The notes: generated by a model not told the origin, from the sequence alone. 64,000 nucleotides of DNA from Burkholderiales bacterium (GCA_025927765.1 JAICKU010000004.1:1-64000), one strand, 5' to 3'. Counted from the first letter of the stretch, positions 1 through 8,216 are shown. A program made the numbers and translations.

Positions 1-210
1 AGATAGACATGCGCCTGCGGCGGGCTGTGGCTGAACCGCACGCGGGATCAGCGCACGAACCGCAAGGGGCAGCGGTCCCGCAGCTGGCATCACCGCAGGA
101 GCCGCAAGGAGGCAGGCGTCCCGCGGTCGAGACGCCTGATCGTCAGTAGCGCACCGACCCTAGCCCTTGCTGCGCCAATCACTCAACGCCGGCGTTGCTG
201 GAACACCGGC

Positions 211-381
211 TCAGGGATGATCCGGTCGATCGGGGTGGTCAGGGTGCTCCGGACGGTCCGGATTCACTTTCTCGGAACCCGACTTGGCGTACGCGGGCGC
301 GACGGCCAAGGTCAAGATCGCGGGAGCCACGTAGACCGCCTTCTTGGCGAATTCCCGGCGCGGATTGACATCGTCGTTCAT
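211..381 (-). CDS. Small exported protein with Pro/Asp/His-rich tail
   Basis: 56-residue protein of unknown function. It starts with a short polar stretch containing two arginines (RREFAKKAVY), then a hydrophobic segment ending in APAYAK, which looks like a signal peptide or single membrane anchor. The rest is a repeating Pro-Asp-His/Arg tail (PDRPEHPDHPDRPDHP) that could bind metal. The start is fixed by a strong ribosome site (GAGGAGGTGAG) just upstream of ATG at 381. It lies upstream of no obvious partner; a lone receiver gene on the same strand begins about 0.5 kb away. The gene is probably real because of the ribosome site, but its role is unknown. Confidence 0.6.
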   Translation of the reverse strand: MNDDVNPRREFAKKAVYVAPAILTLAVAPAYAKSGSEKVNPDRPEHPDHPDRPDHP

Positions 382-470
382 CACCTTCTCACCTCCTCGC
401 GACGTGCTGTTCGCGCCGATTACGCTACACGCTTCGCAGAGCGAACGCTGTCGGACACACACCGACACGC

Positions 471-935
471 CTACCCATGGGTGTGGGCTGCCGGGATTGG
501 ACGAACATCGCGGCGGCGAGAAGATCCCGGCCGGTTGTTCCTTCGACGATCGCGTGCGCGAACGCGCAAGTCGGGCGCGCCTTTGCCTCCCTGGAGAGCC
601 AGCGCGAGCTCGAGGGGGCGCGCGGACTTGGACACGAACGAATCGAAGCCGGCAGCCGCAACCTCCTGCACGATCGCTTCGCGCGGGTACGCCGTGTGCG
701 CAACGAGGCGGATGCCGGCTCCCCACCGCTGGCGAATCCCGCGCGCCAACTGGAAACCATCGACGTCGGGCATGTTGATGTCGAGCAGCGCGATATCCGG
801 CGCGCGCACATCGATCGCCAGCAGTGCCTCGGGCCCGGAGTAGGCCACGCGAACGTCGTGGCCGAACAACGTCAGCAACTCGGCGAACGAGTCGGCTACA
901 TCGCGCATGTCGTCGACGACGAGAACCTGTGCCAT
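471..935 (-). CDS. Single-domain response regulator (receiver)
   Basis: CheY-like receiver protein without an output domain. The paired acidic residues VVDD lie near the N-terminus and the phospho-acceptor Asp sits in ALLDINMPDVDG. A conserved-type Lys follows later (FVSKSARP). The start is taken at MAQVLVVDD because receiver homology begins there, although the frame is open 18 codons further upstream. The last 35 or so residues are basic and low-complexity, and may be a non-conserved extension or the product of a late frameshift. No kinase is adjacent, so its partner cannot be named. Confidence 0.75.
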   Translation of the reverse strand: MAQVLVVDDMRDVADSFAELLTLFGHDVRVAYSGPEALLAIDVRAPDIALLDINMPDVDGFQLARGIRQRWGAGIRLVAHTAYPREAIVQEVAAAGFDSFVSKSARPLELALALQGGKGAPDLRVRARDRRRNNRPGSSRRRDVRPIPAAHTHG

Positions 936-1099
936 GGCGTTATCGGGCGATCGAACGATCGAGCCATGGTGCTCGGACGCGCAAATCAAGGCAACACCGA
1001 TGCCTCCGAGTCTTTCGTAGGATCGCGACTACAAGCGACCGACGGCGGTCCGGCGAGTGGCCGTCAGCGACGAAACGCAATGCCCGCCCTCCGAACGCC

Positions 1100-1134
1100 T
1101 TATCCACAAATTCCGTGGATAAGCCGTTGGATAA
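1100..1134. other. Cluster of DnaA-box-like 9-mers
   Basis: A perfect DnaA box TTATCCACA (1100-1108) is followed by an inverted near-match CGTGGATAA (1114-1122) and a weaker GTTGGATAA (1126-1134). The first two form an 8-bp inverted repeat with a 7-base loop and could also act as an RNA hairpin downstream of the nitrile hydratase alpha gene, though no T-run follows. No origin gene (dnaA, dnaN, parAB) is in view, so an origin is not claimed. Confidence 0.4.
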
Positions 1135-1209
1135 ACGCCTGCGTAGTCGTGGTGCCCCGAGTGACGGGACGCCGGCGCCTTACCCACGCTCGAATTTCGT
1201 CAGCACCGT

Positions 1210-1863
1210 TCATTTTTTCGGCGCTTGCGCGAGCGCGACGCCGATCATGCTGTCGCGCGTGACAAGATTCGCGAGCTCGTCTTCGCTCAGGCCTTCGGTG
1301 CCCTCGGGTCGCTTGGGCGCAACCATGTAACGCATGTCGGCGGTGCTGTCGTGCACGCGGATCCGTACCTCGTCGGGAATCAGGGTGCCGAACTCGGCGA
1401 GCACATTCCGCGGCTCGCGCACCACGCGCGAGCGATAGTTGCGGCTCTTGTACCAGTCGGGCGGCAGCCCGAGCAGCATGCGCGGATAGCACGAGCACAA
1501 CGTGCAGACGATGACGTTGTGCACGTCGTCGGTGTTCTCGACGACGATCAGCCTGAGCGGTCCGACGTCGAGGCCGAGCTCCTCGGCGGCCCTGCTGCCG
1601 TCGGCGAGCATGCGCGCCTTGTATTCGGGATCGAGCCACGCGCGCGCCACCATCGCGGCACCCCGCCCCGCGTTGCGCCCGTCCATGTCCTCGACCTCGC
1701 GGCGCACGTCCTCGGCCGTCACGATGCCCTTGTCGATCAGGAGCTCGCGCACCGCCGCCTCCATCGCACGATAGTAGGTCAGCGTGTCGTCCTGGTCGGG
1801 GCGCGGCGGCGAGCGATGGACGTGCGGATGATCGTGGTCGTGATGATCGTGCTCGTCGATCAT
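1210..1863 (-). CDS. Nitrile hydratase alpha-type / thiocyanate hydrolase gamma-type subunit
   Basis: Metal-bearing catalytic subunit of the nitrile hydratase superfamily, 217 residues. The metal-binding claw VCTLCSCYP is present; Thr after the first Cys is the pattern of cobalt-type enzymes (iron types have Ser). The usual LGLPPDWYKS follows. The N-terminus is very His/Asp-rich (MIDEHDHHDHDHPHVH), which may help load metal. Its ATG overlaps the stop of the next upstream gene by 4 bases. The beta subunit is encoded as two separate genes upstream, as in thiocyanate hydrolase (ScnBAC) and the toyocamycin nitrile hydratase. The substrate (nitrile or thiocyanate) cannot be decided from sequence alone. 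Confidence 0.88.
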   Translation of the reverse strand: MIDEHDHHDHDHPHVHRSPPRPDQDDTLTYYRAMEAAVRELLIDKGIVTAEDVRREVEDMDGRNAGRGAAMVARAWLDPEYKARMLADGSRAAEELGLDVGPLRLIVVENTDDVHNVIVCTLCSCYPRMLLGLPPDWYKSRNYRSRVVREPRNVLAEFGTLIPDEVRIRVHDSTADMRYMVAPKRPEGTEGLSEDELANLVTRDSMIGVALAQAPKK

Positions 1864-2156
1864 GGCGCGCTCTCGTCGGGTTCGAGCCAATGCTCGTAAA
1901 TTTCGATCTCGACCACGTCGTGGCCGACGCCGGCGTAATCGGGCCACACGTCGCATTGCAGGAAGCGCACGCGATACAGCGGCTGCGCCGGCTCGCCCGA
2001 TCGAGCGTACGCGAGCTCCTCGGGATTCGCGAACGCGCCGCACATGCGCTCGATCTCGCCGTGCTTACCGCGGATGTAGTACGGCGTTCGCACGTGACCG
2101 ATCGGGTACGCCTCGCGCACCACGACGCGGTCACCCGTGTGAAATCGCGGATCCAT
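1860..2156 (-). CDS. Nitrile hydratase beta C-terminal-type subunit (ScnA-like)
   Basis: 98-residue protein matching only the C-terminal, SH3-like half of nitrile hydratase beta. Its typical pattern is visible: F-x-GDRV near the start, TPYYIRGKHGEIER, then YRVRF and a C-terminal YEHWLEP. Full-length beta subunits are about 220 residues, so this is a free-standing half. It overlaps the preceding gene by 26 bases and the alpha gene by 4, so the three are surely co-translated. The half likely packs against the metal subunit. Confidence 0.85.
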   Translation of the reverse strand: MDPRFHTGDRVVVREAYPIGHVRTPYYIRGKHGEIERMCGAFANPEELAYARSGEPAQPLYRVRFLQCDVWPDYAGVGHDVVEIEIYEHWLEPDESAP

Positions 2157-2517
2157 GCGCTCCAGCCCCGTGCGCAGCGCGGGTGCGCACCACCTCCATC
2201 GTGCGCCCCAGCTCGTCCACGCTGATCACGCCGCGCTCGATCAGCGTCTGCGTGATCGCGTAGATCCAGCGTTCGTAGTACGTCATCCTGTCGTACGCGT
2301 CACGGCCGAGGCCCTCGATGTTGCGGCGAAGCTCGTCCACGGTCAGCAAGCCCCGGCGACTCAGCAGCATCATCAGCGCGTCGACGCGCTTTTCCCACAG
2401 CGCGTAATCGTGCTCGGCAGGGAGGACCGGGCCTGCGGGGAGTCCGCCCATGTCGTGATGCGCGCGTGGAGGCTGCTCGTTCTGCATGGGACGGGCGTCG
2501 TGGTCGGAAGCGCCCAT
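2131..2517 (-). CDS. Nitrile hydratase beta N-terminal-type subunit (ScnB-like)
   Basis: About 128 residues matching the N-terminal half of nitrile hydratase beta: HHDMGGLPAGPV, then helices ending YYERWIYAITQTL and LIERGVISVDEL. The start is placed at ATG 2517 (MGASDHD); ATG 2487 (MQNEQ) is also possible. This gene is first in the operon and ends inside the next one. The small cobalt-enzyme activator (14K/P15K) is related to the same half, so an activator role is an alternative. The order N-half, C-half, alpha is that of scnB-scnA-scnC and favours a structural subunit. Confidence 0.78.
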   Translation of the reverse strand: MGASDHDARPMQNEQPPRAHHDMGGLPAGPVLPAEHDYALWEKRVDALMMLLSRRGLLTVDELRRNIEGLGRDAYDRMTYYERWIYAITQTLIERGVISVDELGRTMEVVRTRAAHGAGAHGSAISHG

Positions 2518-2580
2518 GTTGCCGCGACCGCCGTCATGACGCAAGATCACGTCCACGTCTACCGACCTCGGAGCATGCGG

Positions 2581-3330
2581 ATGCTGCTGCAGAACAAGAT
2601 TGCCGTCGTCACGGGGGCCGCTTCGCCGCGCGGCATCGGCAAGGCGACGGCGCGCCTCTTCGCCGGGCATGGCGCGAAGGTGGCGATCCTCGATCTCGAT
2701 GCCGACGCGGCGGCTCGCGCCGCGCGGGATGTCGGTCCCGAGCACCTGGGCCTCGCCTGCGACGTGACGCGGAAGGCGGATTGCGAGCGCGCGGCGCAGG
2801 CGGTGATCGAACGGTTCGGTGCCATCGACGCGCTCGTGAACATCGCCGGCATCACGCAGCCGCTTCGGATCATGAACATCGAGCCGGAGCACTACGAGGC
2901 GGTGACCGACGTTTCGCTACGCGGCACGCTCTACATGAGCCAGGCGGTGATTCCCGGCATGCGCGCAAGAAGGTGCGGCTCGATCGTGTGCATGTCGTCG
3001 GTCTCCGCACAACGCGGCGGCGGCATCTTCGGCGGCCCGCATTACTCGGCAGCGAAGGCCGGTGTGCTCGGCCTCGCCAAGGCCATGGCGCGCGAGCTGG
3101 CGGCGGACAACATCCGCGTGAACGCGATCGCGCCGGGATTGATCGAGACGGACATCACGGCGGGAAGGCTCACGAACGAAATGCGTGCCGAAATCCTGAA
3201 AGGCATCCCGCTCAGTCGCCTGGGCGAAGCCACCGACGTGGCGAACGCATGTCTCTTCCTCGCGAGCGAGCTCGCGAGCTACGTGACCGGCGCAACGATC
3301 GACGTCAACGGCGGCATGCTCATCCATTGA
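2581..3330 (+). CDS. Short-chain dehydrogenase/reductase (FabG-like)
   Basis: Classical NAD(P)-dependent SDR of 249 residues. The nucleotide-binding turn TGAASPRGIG has two extra residues compared with the common TGxxxGIG. The catalytic Ser (CMSSVSA) and YSAAK (Tyr-x3-Lys) follow, and the C-terminus ends DVNGG, as in FabG-type enzymes. The start at ATG 2581 has a GGAG seven bases upstream; in-frame ATGs at 2575 and 2536 are alternatives. It is 13 bases ahead of a split transketolase, so it probably makes or uses a keto-sugar or polyol handled by that transketolase. The substrate is unknown. Confidence 0.85.
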   Translation: MLLQNKIAVVTGAASPRGIGKATARLFAGHGAKVAILDLDADAAARAARDVGPEHLGLACDVTRKADCERAAQAVIERFGAIDALVNIAGITQPLRIMNIEPEHYEAVTDVSLRGTLYMSQAVIPGMRARRCGSIVCMSSVSAQRGGGIFGGPHYSAAKAGVLGLAKAMARELAADNIRVNAIAPGLIETDITAGRLTNEMRAEILKGIPLSRLGEATDVANACLFLASELASYVTGATIDVNGGMLIH

Positions 3331-3343
3331 ACGAGGAAGTGTC

Positions 3344-4210
3344 GTGAACGATTTCGCGGCAACGGGGATCAGGCACGCGGACCTCGCCGGGCGCGCGTAT
3401 CGCATCCGGCGATACGCGCTGCGCATGGGCGAGGTGCAGGGCCAGGGCTACATCGGCCAGGCGTTGGGCATGGCGGACATCCTCGCCGTCGCCTATGGCC
3501 ATGCACTCGCCTACCGGCCGAACGAACCCGAATGGGAGGGGCGCGACCGGTTCCTGCTGTCACATGGTCATTACGCGATCGCGCTGTACGCCGCGCTGAT
3601 CGACGCCGGCATCATTCGCGAAAGCGAGCTCGACACCTACGGATGCGACGACAGCCGCCTGCCGATGTCCGGCATGGCAAGCTATACGCCGGGCATGGAG
3701 ATGTCCGGTGGTTCGCTTGGACAGGGCCTCGTGATCGCCGTCGGGATCGCGCTCGCGCTTCGCCGCAAGCGCAACGCCGCGTTCGTCTACAACTGCATGT
3801 CGGACGGTGAACTCGACGAGGGCTCGACCTGGGAAGCGGCGCTTGCGGCGAGCCATTTCGGCCTTGCCAACCTGATCACGCTCGTCGACATCAACCAGCA
3901 GCAGGCGGACGGCCCGTCGCATCGTGTGCTCGGCTTCGAGCCGCTCGCCGACAAGTGGCGCGCCTTCGGGTGGTACGTGCAGCGCGTCGACGGCCACGAT
4001 CTCGATGCGATCGTCGCCGCCTTCGATCGGGCGCGCGCGCACGGCGATGCGCAGCCACGCGTGATCCTGTTCGATACGAAAATGGGCAAGGGCGTGCCGT
4101 TCCTAGAGGAGCGCGAGAAGAACCACTTCCTGCAGGTCGACGCGTCCGAGTGGCAGAAGGCGATCGCGCTGCTCGATGCGGCACACGCGCAACGCGACGA
4201 AGTGGGATGA
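3344..4210 (+). CDS. Transketolase, N-terminal (TPP-binding) subunit
   Basis: Split transketolase N-half, 288 residues, carrying the thiamine-diphosphate site. The expected GDGE...EG...WEA motif appears as SDGELDEGSTWEA, so the first Gly is Ser. Upstream, LSHGHYAIALYA and GGSLGQG are typical of transketolase. It starts at GTG with GAGGAAG upstream and overlaps the C-terminal subunit gene by 4 bases. Such split pairs beside dehydrogenases often serve catabolism of unusual sugars (for example apulose-type pathways), not the core pentose phosphate pathway. This specific link is inference. Confidence 0.88.
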   Translation: MNDFAATGIRHADLAGRAYRIRRYALRMGEVQGQGYIGQALGMADILAVAYGHALAYRPNEPEWEGRDRFLLSHGHYAIALYAALIDAGIIRESELDTYGCDDSRLPMSGMASYTPGMEMSGGSLGQGLVIAVGIALALRRKRNAAFVYNCMSDGELDEGSTWEAALAASHFGLANLITLVDINQQQADGPSHRVLGFEPLADKWRAFGWYVQRVDGHDLDAIVAAFDRARAHGDAQPRVILFDTKMGKGVPFLEEREKNHFLQVDASEWQKAIALLDAAHAQRDEVG

Positions 4211-5208
4211 GCATGACGATTCCCGCGAAACCGCGGCTCACGACATCGGCGATGATCGCGTCGATTGCAGGCGTAGGCCAGCGCACGCGTGCCGCTCCGT
4301 TCGGGCATGCGCTCACCCGGCTCGCGGACGAGCGTTCCGACATCGTCGGAATGACCGCGGATCTCGCGAAATACACCGACCTCCACATCTTCGCGAAGGC
4401 GCATCCGGATCGGTACTTCCAGATGGGCATGGCCGAGCAACTGCTGATGGGCGCCGCGGGCGGCATGGCCAAGGAAGGCTTCGTACCGTTCGCCACCACC
4501 TATGCGGTGTTCGCTTCGCGCCGCGCCTACGACTTCATTCATCAGGTCATCGCCGAGGAGCGCCTGAACGTCAAGATCGTGTGCGCGCTGCCCGGACTTA
4601 CCACGGGCTATGGCCCGAGCCACCAGGCGACCGAGGACATCGCGATCTTTCGAGGCGTACCCAACCTCACGATCATCGATCCGTGCGACGCGCTCGAGAT
4701 CGAGCAGGCGGTGCCCGCGATCGCGGCGCACGACGGTCCCGTCTACATGCGACTGCTGCGAGGCCAGGTGCCGCTCGTGCTCGACTCATACGACTATCGC
4801 TTCGAGCTCGGCAAGGCGAAGCTCCTGCGCGACGGGCGCGACGCGCTGATCGTCGCCAGCGGCTTCATGACGATGCGCGCGCTGGAGACAGCCGACGCGC
4901 TGCGGCAGGACCGCATCGATGTCGGCGTGCTTCACGTCCCCACGATCAAGCCCCTCGATCACGAAGCGATCGTGAAGGCGGCGTCGCGCGCGGGCCGGCT
5001 ATTCATCGTCGCGGAGAACCACTCGACCGTTGGCGGGCTCGGCGAGGCGATCGCCGGCACACTGCTGCGGGCCGGCATCGCACCTTCGTTCCGGCAGATC
5101 GCACTGCCCGACGCGTTTCTGGATGCTGGCGCATTGCCCACCTTGCACGATCGCTACGGCGTGTCGGTGGCCGCGATGACGCGCTCGATCAGGCGCTGGC
5201 TCGCCTAG
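4207..5208 (+). CDS. Transketolase, C-terminal (pyrimidine-binding) subunit
   Basis: Partner of the preceding subunit, 333 residues. It holds the pyrimidine-binding domain (MTADLAKYTDLHIFAKAHPDR and MAEQLLMGAAGGMA, with the conserved Glu that activates TPP) and a transketolase C-terminal domain (ENHSTVGGLGEAIA). The start ATG 4207 lies in the upstream stop (ATGA). The two proteins should assemble as an alpha2beta2 enzyme moving two-carbon ketol units. The operon appears to end here. Confidence 0.88.
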   Translation: MSMTIPAKPRLTTSAMIASIAGVGQRTRAAPFGHALTRLADERSDIVGMTADLAKYTDLHIFAKAHPDRYFQMGMAEQLLMGAAGGMAKEGFVPFATTYAVFASRRAYDFIHQVIAEERLNVKIVCALPGLTTGYGPSHQATEDIAIFRGVPNLTIIDPCDALEIEQAVPAIAAHDGPVYMRLLRGQVPLVLDSYDYRFELGKAKLLRDGRDALIVASGFMTMRALETADALRQDRIDVGVLHVPTIKPLDHEAIVKAASRAGRLFIVAENHSTVGGLGEAIAGTLLRAGIAPSFRQIALPDAFLDAGALPTLHDRYGVSVAAMTRSIRRWLA

Positions 5209-5284
5209 CGGCTGGAATGAAACGCGCGGTTCCGACGACGGTCTCTTGGACTGCTAGTGATGTCGTTCGCTCATGGAGGAACGT

Positions 5285-5470
5285 ATGCCGTACGAATCGA
5301 TCGAGGATCTGCCGAAGTCGCAAACCGACCAGTACAACCACCATCAGAAGGAAGCGTTCCTGAAGGCGTTCAACAACGCCTACAAGGAATACAACGGCGA
5401 CGAACACCGGGCGTTCGCAGTGGCGCACGCGGCGGCGAAGCGCGCGGGGGAGCACGAGGGACCGGGTTGA
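5285..5470 (+). CDS. chaB: ChaB family protein
   Basis: 61-residue small acidic/basic protein with the ChaB pattern: MPYESIEDLP, LPKSQTDQYN, then a helix FLKAFNNAYKEY and AFAVAHAAAKRAG. ChaB was linked to the ChaA cation antiporter in E. coli, but its function is not settled, and no chaA is nearby. ATG 5285 is preceded by GGAGG at a good distance. A rho-independent terminator follows. Confidence 0.85.
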   Translation: MPYESIEDLPKSQTDQYNHHQKEAFLKAFNNAYKEYNGDEHRAFAVAHAAAKRAGEHEGPG

Positions 5471-5504
5471 GGGAGCGTCCTCGAGCACCGCATCCGCGAT
5501 GAAA

Positions 5505-5531
5505 AAACGGCGCCGGACTTCGGCGCCGTTT
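5505..5531. terminator. Bidirectional rho-independent terminator
   Basis: Perfect inverted repeat AAACGGCGCC / GGCGCCGTTT with a 7-base loop, flanked by an A-run on the left and Ts on the right. It lies between the 3' ends of chaB (plus) and the peptidoglycan-binding gene (minus), so it can end both transcripts. Confidence 0.85.
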
Positions 5532-5551
5532 CGGTGGCCGCGCGCGAGGAA

Positions 5552-6199
5552 TTACTTGTAGGCGCTGCCTTGGGTCGACGCGCCGTTGCTTTGCGATCCC
5601 TTCGGGCTCTGTTGCGATCCGCTCTGGCCCTGCTGCGAGCCTTCGGTGGCACCCATCGACGTCGAGCCGGCGCCCATCGCACCCCGCGACGCGTTGCCCT
5701 GCGACGACGGGCCTTGCGACGAGGAACCCTGCGATTGCGATCCGTTCTGTTCCACGCCGAGCGCCGACAGCGTCTGCTGGTCGAGGTTGCCCGACTGCGT
5801 CAAGCCCTTCGACTGCTGGAACTGGCGCAGCGCACCTTCCGTCTCCGGTCCCATCTGGCCGTCGATCGAGCCGACGTCGAACCCCTGCTGCTTCAGCGCC
5901 TGCTGCACCTGCCGCACGATTTGCGGGTCGTGCTCTTCGTTGGCCATGCCACCGCCTTGCGACGACGAGCCCGACGCGTTGCCCATTTGCGACGATCTCG
6001 AGCTGCCCGTTTGCGCGCTCGACGGACTCGTGGCCTGCGAACCCGTCCCAGTGCCCGCGTTCGACTGGCTTTGCTGGCTGGGCGAAGCATTGTTCGCCGC
6101 CTGTCCATGGGTGGTCGTACTCGTGTCGTTGCCCGCCGCCACCGCAACGCCCGCAAGCGAAAGGGCCGCCACTGCCGCTGCTATTTCGCGAAGTTTCAT
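5552..6199 (-). CDS. Exported peptidoglycan-binding-domain protein, Ser/Gln/Gly-rich
   Basis: 215-residue protein with a clean Sec signal peptide (MKLREIAAAVAALSLAGVAVAAG). A long Ser/Gln/Thr/Asn-rich linker follows, then one PG_binding_1-type domain in the middle (VRQVQQALKQQGFD, VGSIDGQMGPETEGALRQFQ), and another Ser/Gln/Gly-rich tail. No hydrolase domain is present, so it probably anchors to or modifies the cell wall passively. The low-complexity tail with repeated SQG units is prone to length change. Confidence 0.8.
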   Translation of the reverse strand: MKLREIAAAVAALSLAGVAVAAGNDTSTTTHGQAANNASPSQQSQSNAGTGTGSQATSPSSAQTGSSRSSQMGNASGSSSQGGGMANEEHDPQIVRQVQQALKQQGFDVGSIDGQMGPETEGALRQFQQSKGLTQSGNLDQQTLSALGVEQNGSQSQGSSSQGPSSQGNASRGAMGAGSTSMGATEGSQQGQSGSQQSPKGSQSNGASTQGSAYK

Positions 6200-6472
6200 T
6201 TGTACATCCTTTCCATCTCTAGTCGCGCACCGACGACATGCCGGATCGCTGAACATCGCAACGCGTGAAGCGCGCGTGCCGCTCATGACGCCTGCAAGCG
6301 ATATGCCCCGTTCGCGCTCACGACGCTTTCCCGCAAACGGCCATCACGAGCCGACTCGCACCGATGACCGCTTCGGCGATGCGCGACGAGGTGAAATCCT
6401 TACACGCAAGCGAAGCCGCGTGGGGTGCTTCGTCAGGCAGATTCGGACATTCGTCGTACGCGTTGCGCGGGG

Positions 6473-7612
6473 TCAGAAGCGGAACGTTGCGGCAAGGCCG
6501 GTCGACGACGGCATGTCGTCCTTCGGCACCACGACGACGTTGCCGCCGGTGCGCAACACCTGTTCGCCGAGATCGTCGAGCAGATCGTCCGTGTCGGGCC
6601 GATCGAGATCGCCGAACGTCACGCCGCCGGTGGAGACGTCGAGGTGCCCCGGGATCATTCGCTCCGCCTCGATCAACAGCGTCTCGATGCGGCTTTCCGC
6701 CGCCGCCATGCCGGCCTTCGCAATGTCGTCGGTCGCGAGGCCGTCGGGTTTCGCCGCCGCATAGGTGTTGCACAGCGCTGCGAGACGTGCGCGATAGCGC
6801 GGCCGCATCGCTTCCCACGCGCGTTCGCGCAGGCTTTCGTTCAGCATGTCGGGCGGATAGGTGTCGAGTGCCGCGTCCGCGAGCATGTGGTTGGCACTCA
6901 CGCTGCGGAAGCGATGGTGGTATTGCGGCAGCGCCGCCAGCAGCAGCGGCAATCCCGTGGGCCGCGTGTGGTGCGTAAGCACGGCGTCGTCGACGCGGCG
7001 AAAGAACGCGTCGGTGGCGTGATCGACGACGTCCTGCGTCGCATCGTCACCCTGGCGCGTGGTCGGCGCACCGAGGGTCGAACCGACGACGAGATCCTGG
7101 ATGTCGCGCTCGGCGGGCGGCTCGTTCGTGACCATGCGCGCGACACCCGGGAGGATGTCGATCGCGGCGATCGCGTCGCGGTTGCCCTCGTAGAGGCAGG
7201 CCTCGCGGCGATTGAGGCCCAGCACATGGAAGCGATCCGACGATTGCAGGATGCGCAACAGCGGCTTCGTGTGGAAGCTCCGCGCGACGATCGCACGCTC
7301 GGGCACGCTGCGCTGCAGCCGATAGATGCGAAACAGGTCGGGTGCGGCGAAGATCGCGAGGCCGGACTGTCCGTGGTTCCAGAACGCGCGATCGTCCTCG
7401 AGCGCGTGAAACGGCGCGAGCAACGCGTCGGTCTCGGTAGCCTTGTAGTCGCGGCGCAACGACTCGTCGAGCGCCTTCACCAGATTCTTGAACCGGATCG
7501 GATCCTGGCGCCGATCCGGTTGGCGAAAGTGCGTCGGCTCGTACAACGACAGGCACGGTGCGGGATGCTCGTCGAGCAGCACGCCGCGATATTCGCTCGT
7601 ACGTGGATTCAT
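6473..7612 (-). CDS. baeRF-type (bacterial eRF1-like) protein
   Basis: 379-residue protein resembling the bacterial archaeo-eukaryotic release factor (baeRF) families. The N-terminus CLSLYEPTHFRQPDRRQDP and the mid-region eRF1-like domains (AIFAAPDLFRIYRL, FHVLGLNRREACLYEG), ending with a domain containing TGGNVVVVP, fit that group. Members are proposed to act at ribosomes or in stress; none is well studied. The start is chosen at ATG 7612 behind GGGAGAGGG rather than the ATG six codons upstream. It is divergent from a PAS protein gene. Confidence 0.65.
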   Translation of the reverse strand: MNPRTSEYRGVLLDEHPAPCLSLYEPTHFRQPDRRQDPIRFKNLVKALDESLRRDYKATETDALLAPFHALEDDRAFWNHGQSGLAIFAAPDLFRIYRLQRSVPERAIVARSFHTKPLLRILQSSDRFHVLGLNRREACLYEGNRDAIAAIDILPGVARMVTNEPPAERDIQDLVVGSTLGAPTTRQGDDATQDVVDHATDAFFRRVDDAVLTHHTRPTGLPLLLAALPQYHHRFRSVSANHMLADAALDTYPPDMLNESLRERAWEAMRPRYRARLAALCNTYAAAKPDGLATDDIAKAGMAAAESRIETLLIEAERMIPGHLDVSTGGVTFGDLDRPDTDDLLDDLGEQVLRTGGNVVVVPKDDMPSSTGLAATFRF

Positions 7613-7748
7613 GTCGTGGCCCTCTCCCATCGAACGTCGTTTCGGTTCGACTGCGGGCGCCTGCGATCATTCATCGCGGGGGGCGAAGCGCGACGCGCGC
7701 TAGACTGGAGCCGTACGCCGCCTTTCGTTCCACAGGACGACAATCGAC

Positions 7749-8216
7749 ATGGACGCGTTCCCCGACCCTTCCACTCTTTGCCGCAAGGTCGTCGATGCGA
7801 CGTGCGACGCGATCATCGTCGCCGACCGCGAGGGCCGCATCCGCCTGTGGAATCGCGGCGCGACGCTCGTGTTCGGCTACGACGTCGCCGAAGTGATCGG
7901 CCAGAGCCTCGACATCATCATTCCCGAGCGCTTGCGGCGCGCGCATTGGGAGGGATTCGACCACAGCCTGGAAACGGGCACGACCAAGCACACCGATCGC
8001 GTGCTCACCACGCGCGCCGTGCACAAGGACGGCCGTGCGATCTACGTCGACCTCGCGTTCGGCCTCGTCAAGGATGACGCGGGGCGCGCCGTGGGCGCGT
8101 TCGCCACGGGACGCGACTGCACGCAGCGCTATCTCGCAGAGCGCGCGGCGAAAACGCGCCTGCACGAACTCGAAGCCGCCGCCGGCAAGGGCGACGATCC
8201 GGCGCCGAAGATGTAA
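7749..8216 (+). CDS. Single PAS-domain protein
   Basis: 155 residues, nearly all one PAS domain with its C-cap: CDAIIVADREGRIRLWN, ATLVFGYDVAEVIG, then GRAIYVDLAF and RDCTQRYLAERAA. There is no kinase, cyclase or DNA-binding output. It may be a free sensor subunit working through a partner. Ligand or cofactor cannot be inferred. It converges on the DksA-like gene. Confidence 0.8.
   Translation: MDAFPDPSTLCRKVVDATCDAIIVADREGRIRLWNRGATLVFGYDVAEVIGQSLDIIIPERLRRAHWEGFDHSLETGTTKHTDRVLTTRAVHKDGRAIYVDLAFGLVKDDAGRAVGAFATGRDCTQRYLAERAAKTRLHELEAAAGKGDDPAPKM

Noticed and set aside
3-149. Open frame running in from the window edge (49 codons, Pro/Ala-rich)
   Set aside because: Could be the 3' end of a gene, but no family feature is visible and the start lies outside the window.
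1100-1134. Chromosomal or plasmid replication origin
   Set aside because: Only three DnaA-like boxes, no AT-rich unwinding region and no dnaA, dnaN, rep or par genes nearby.
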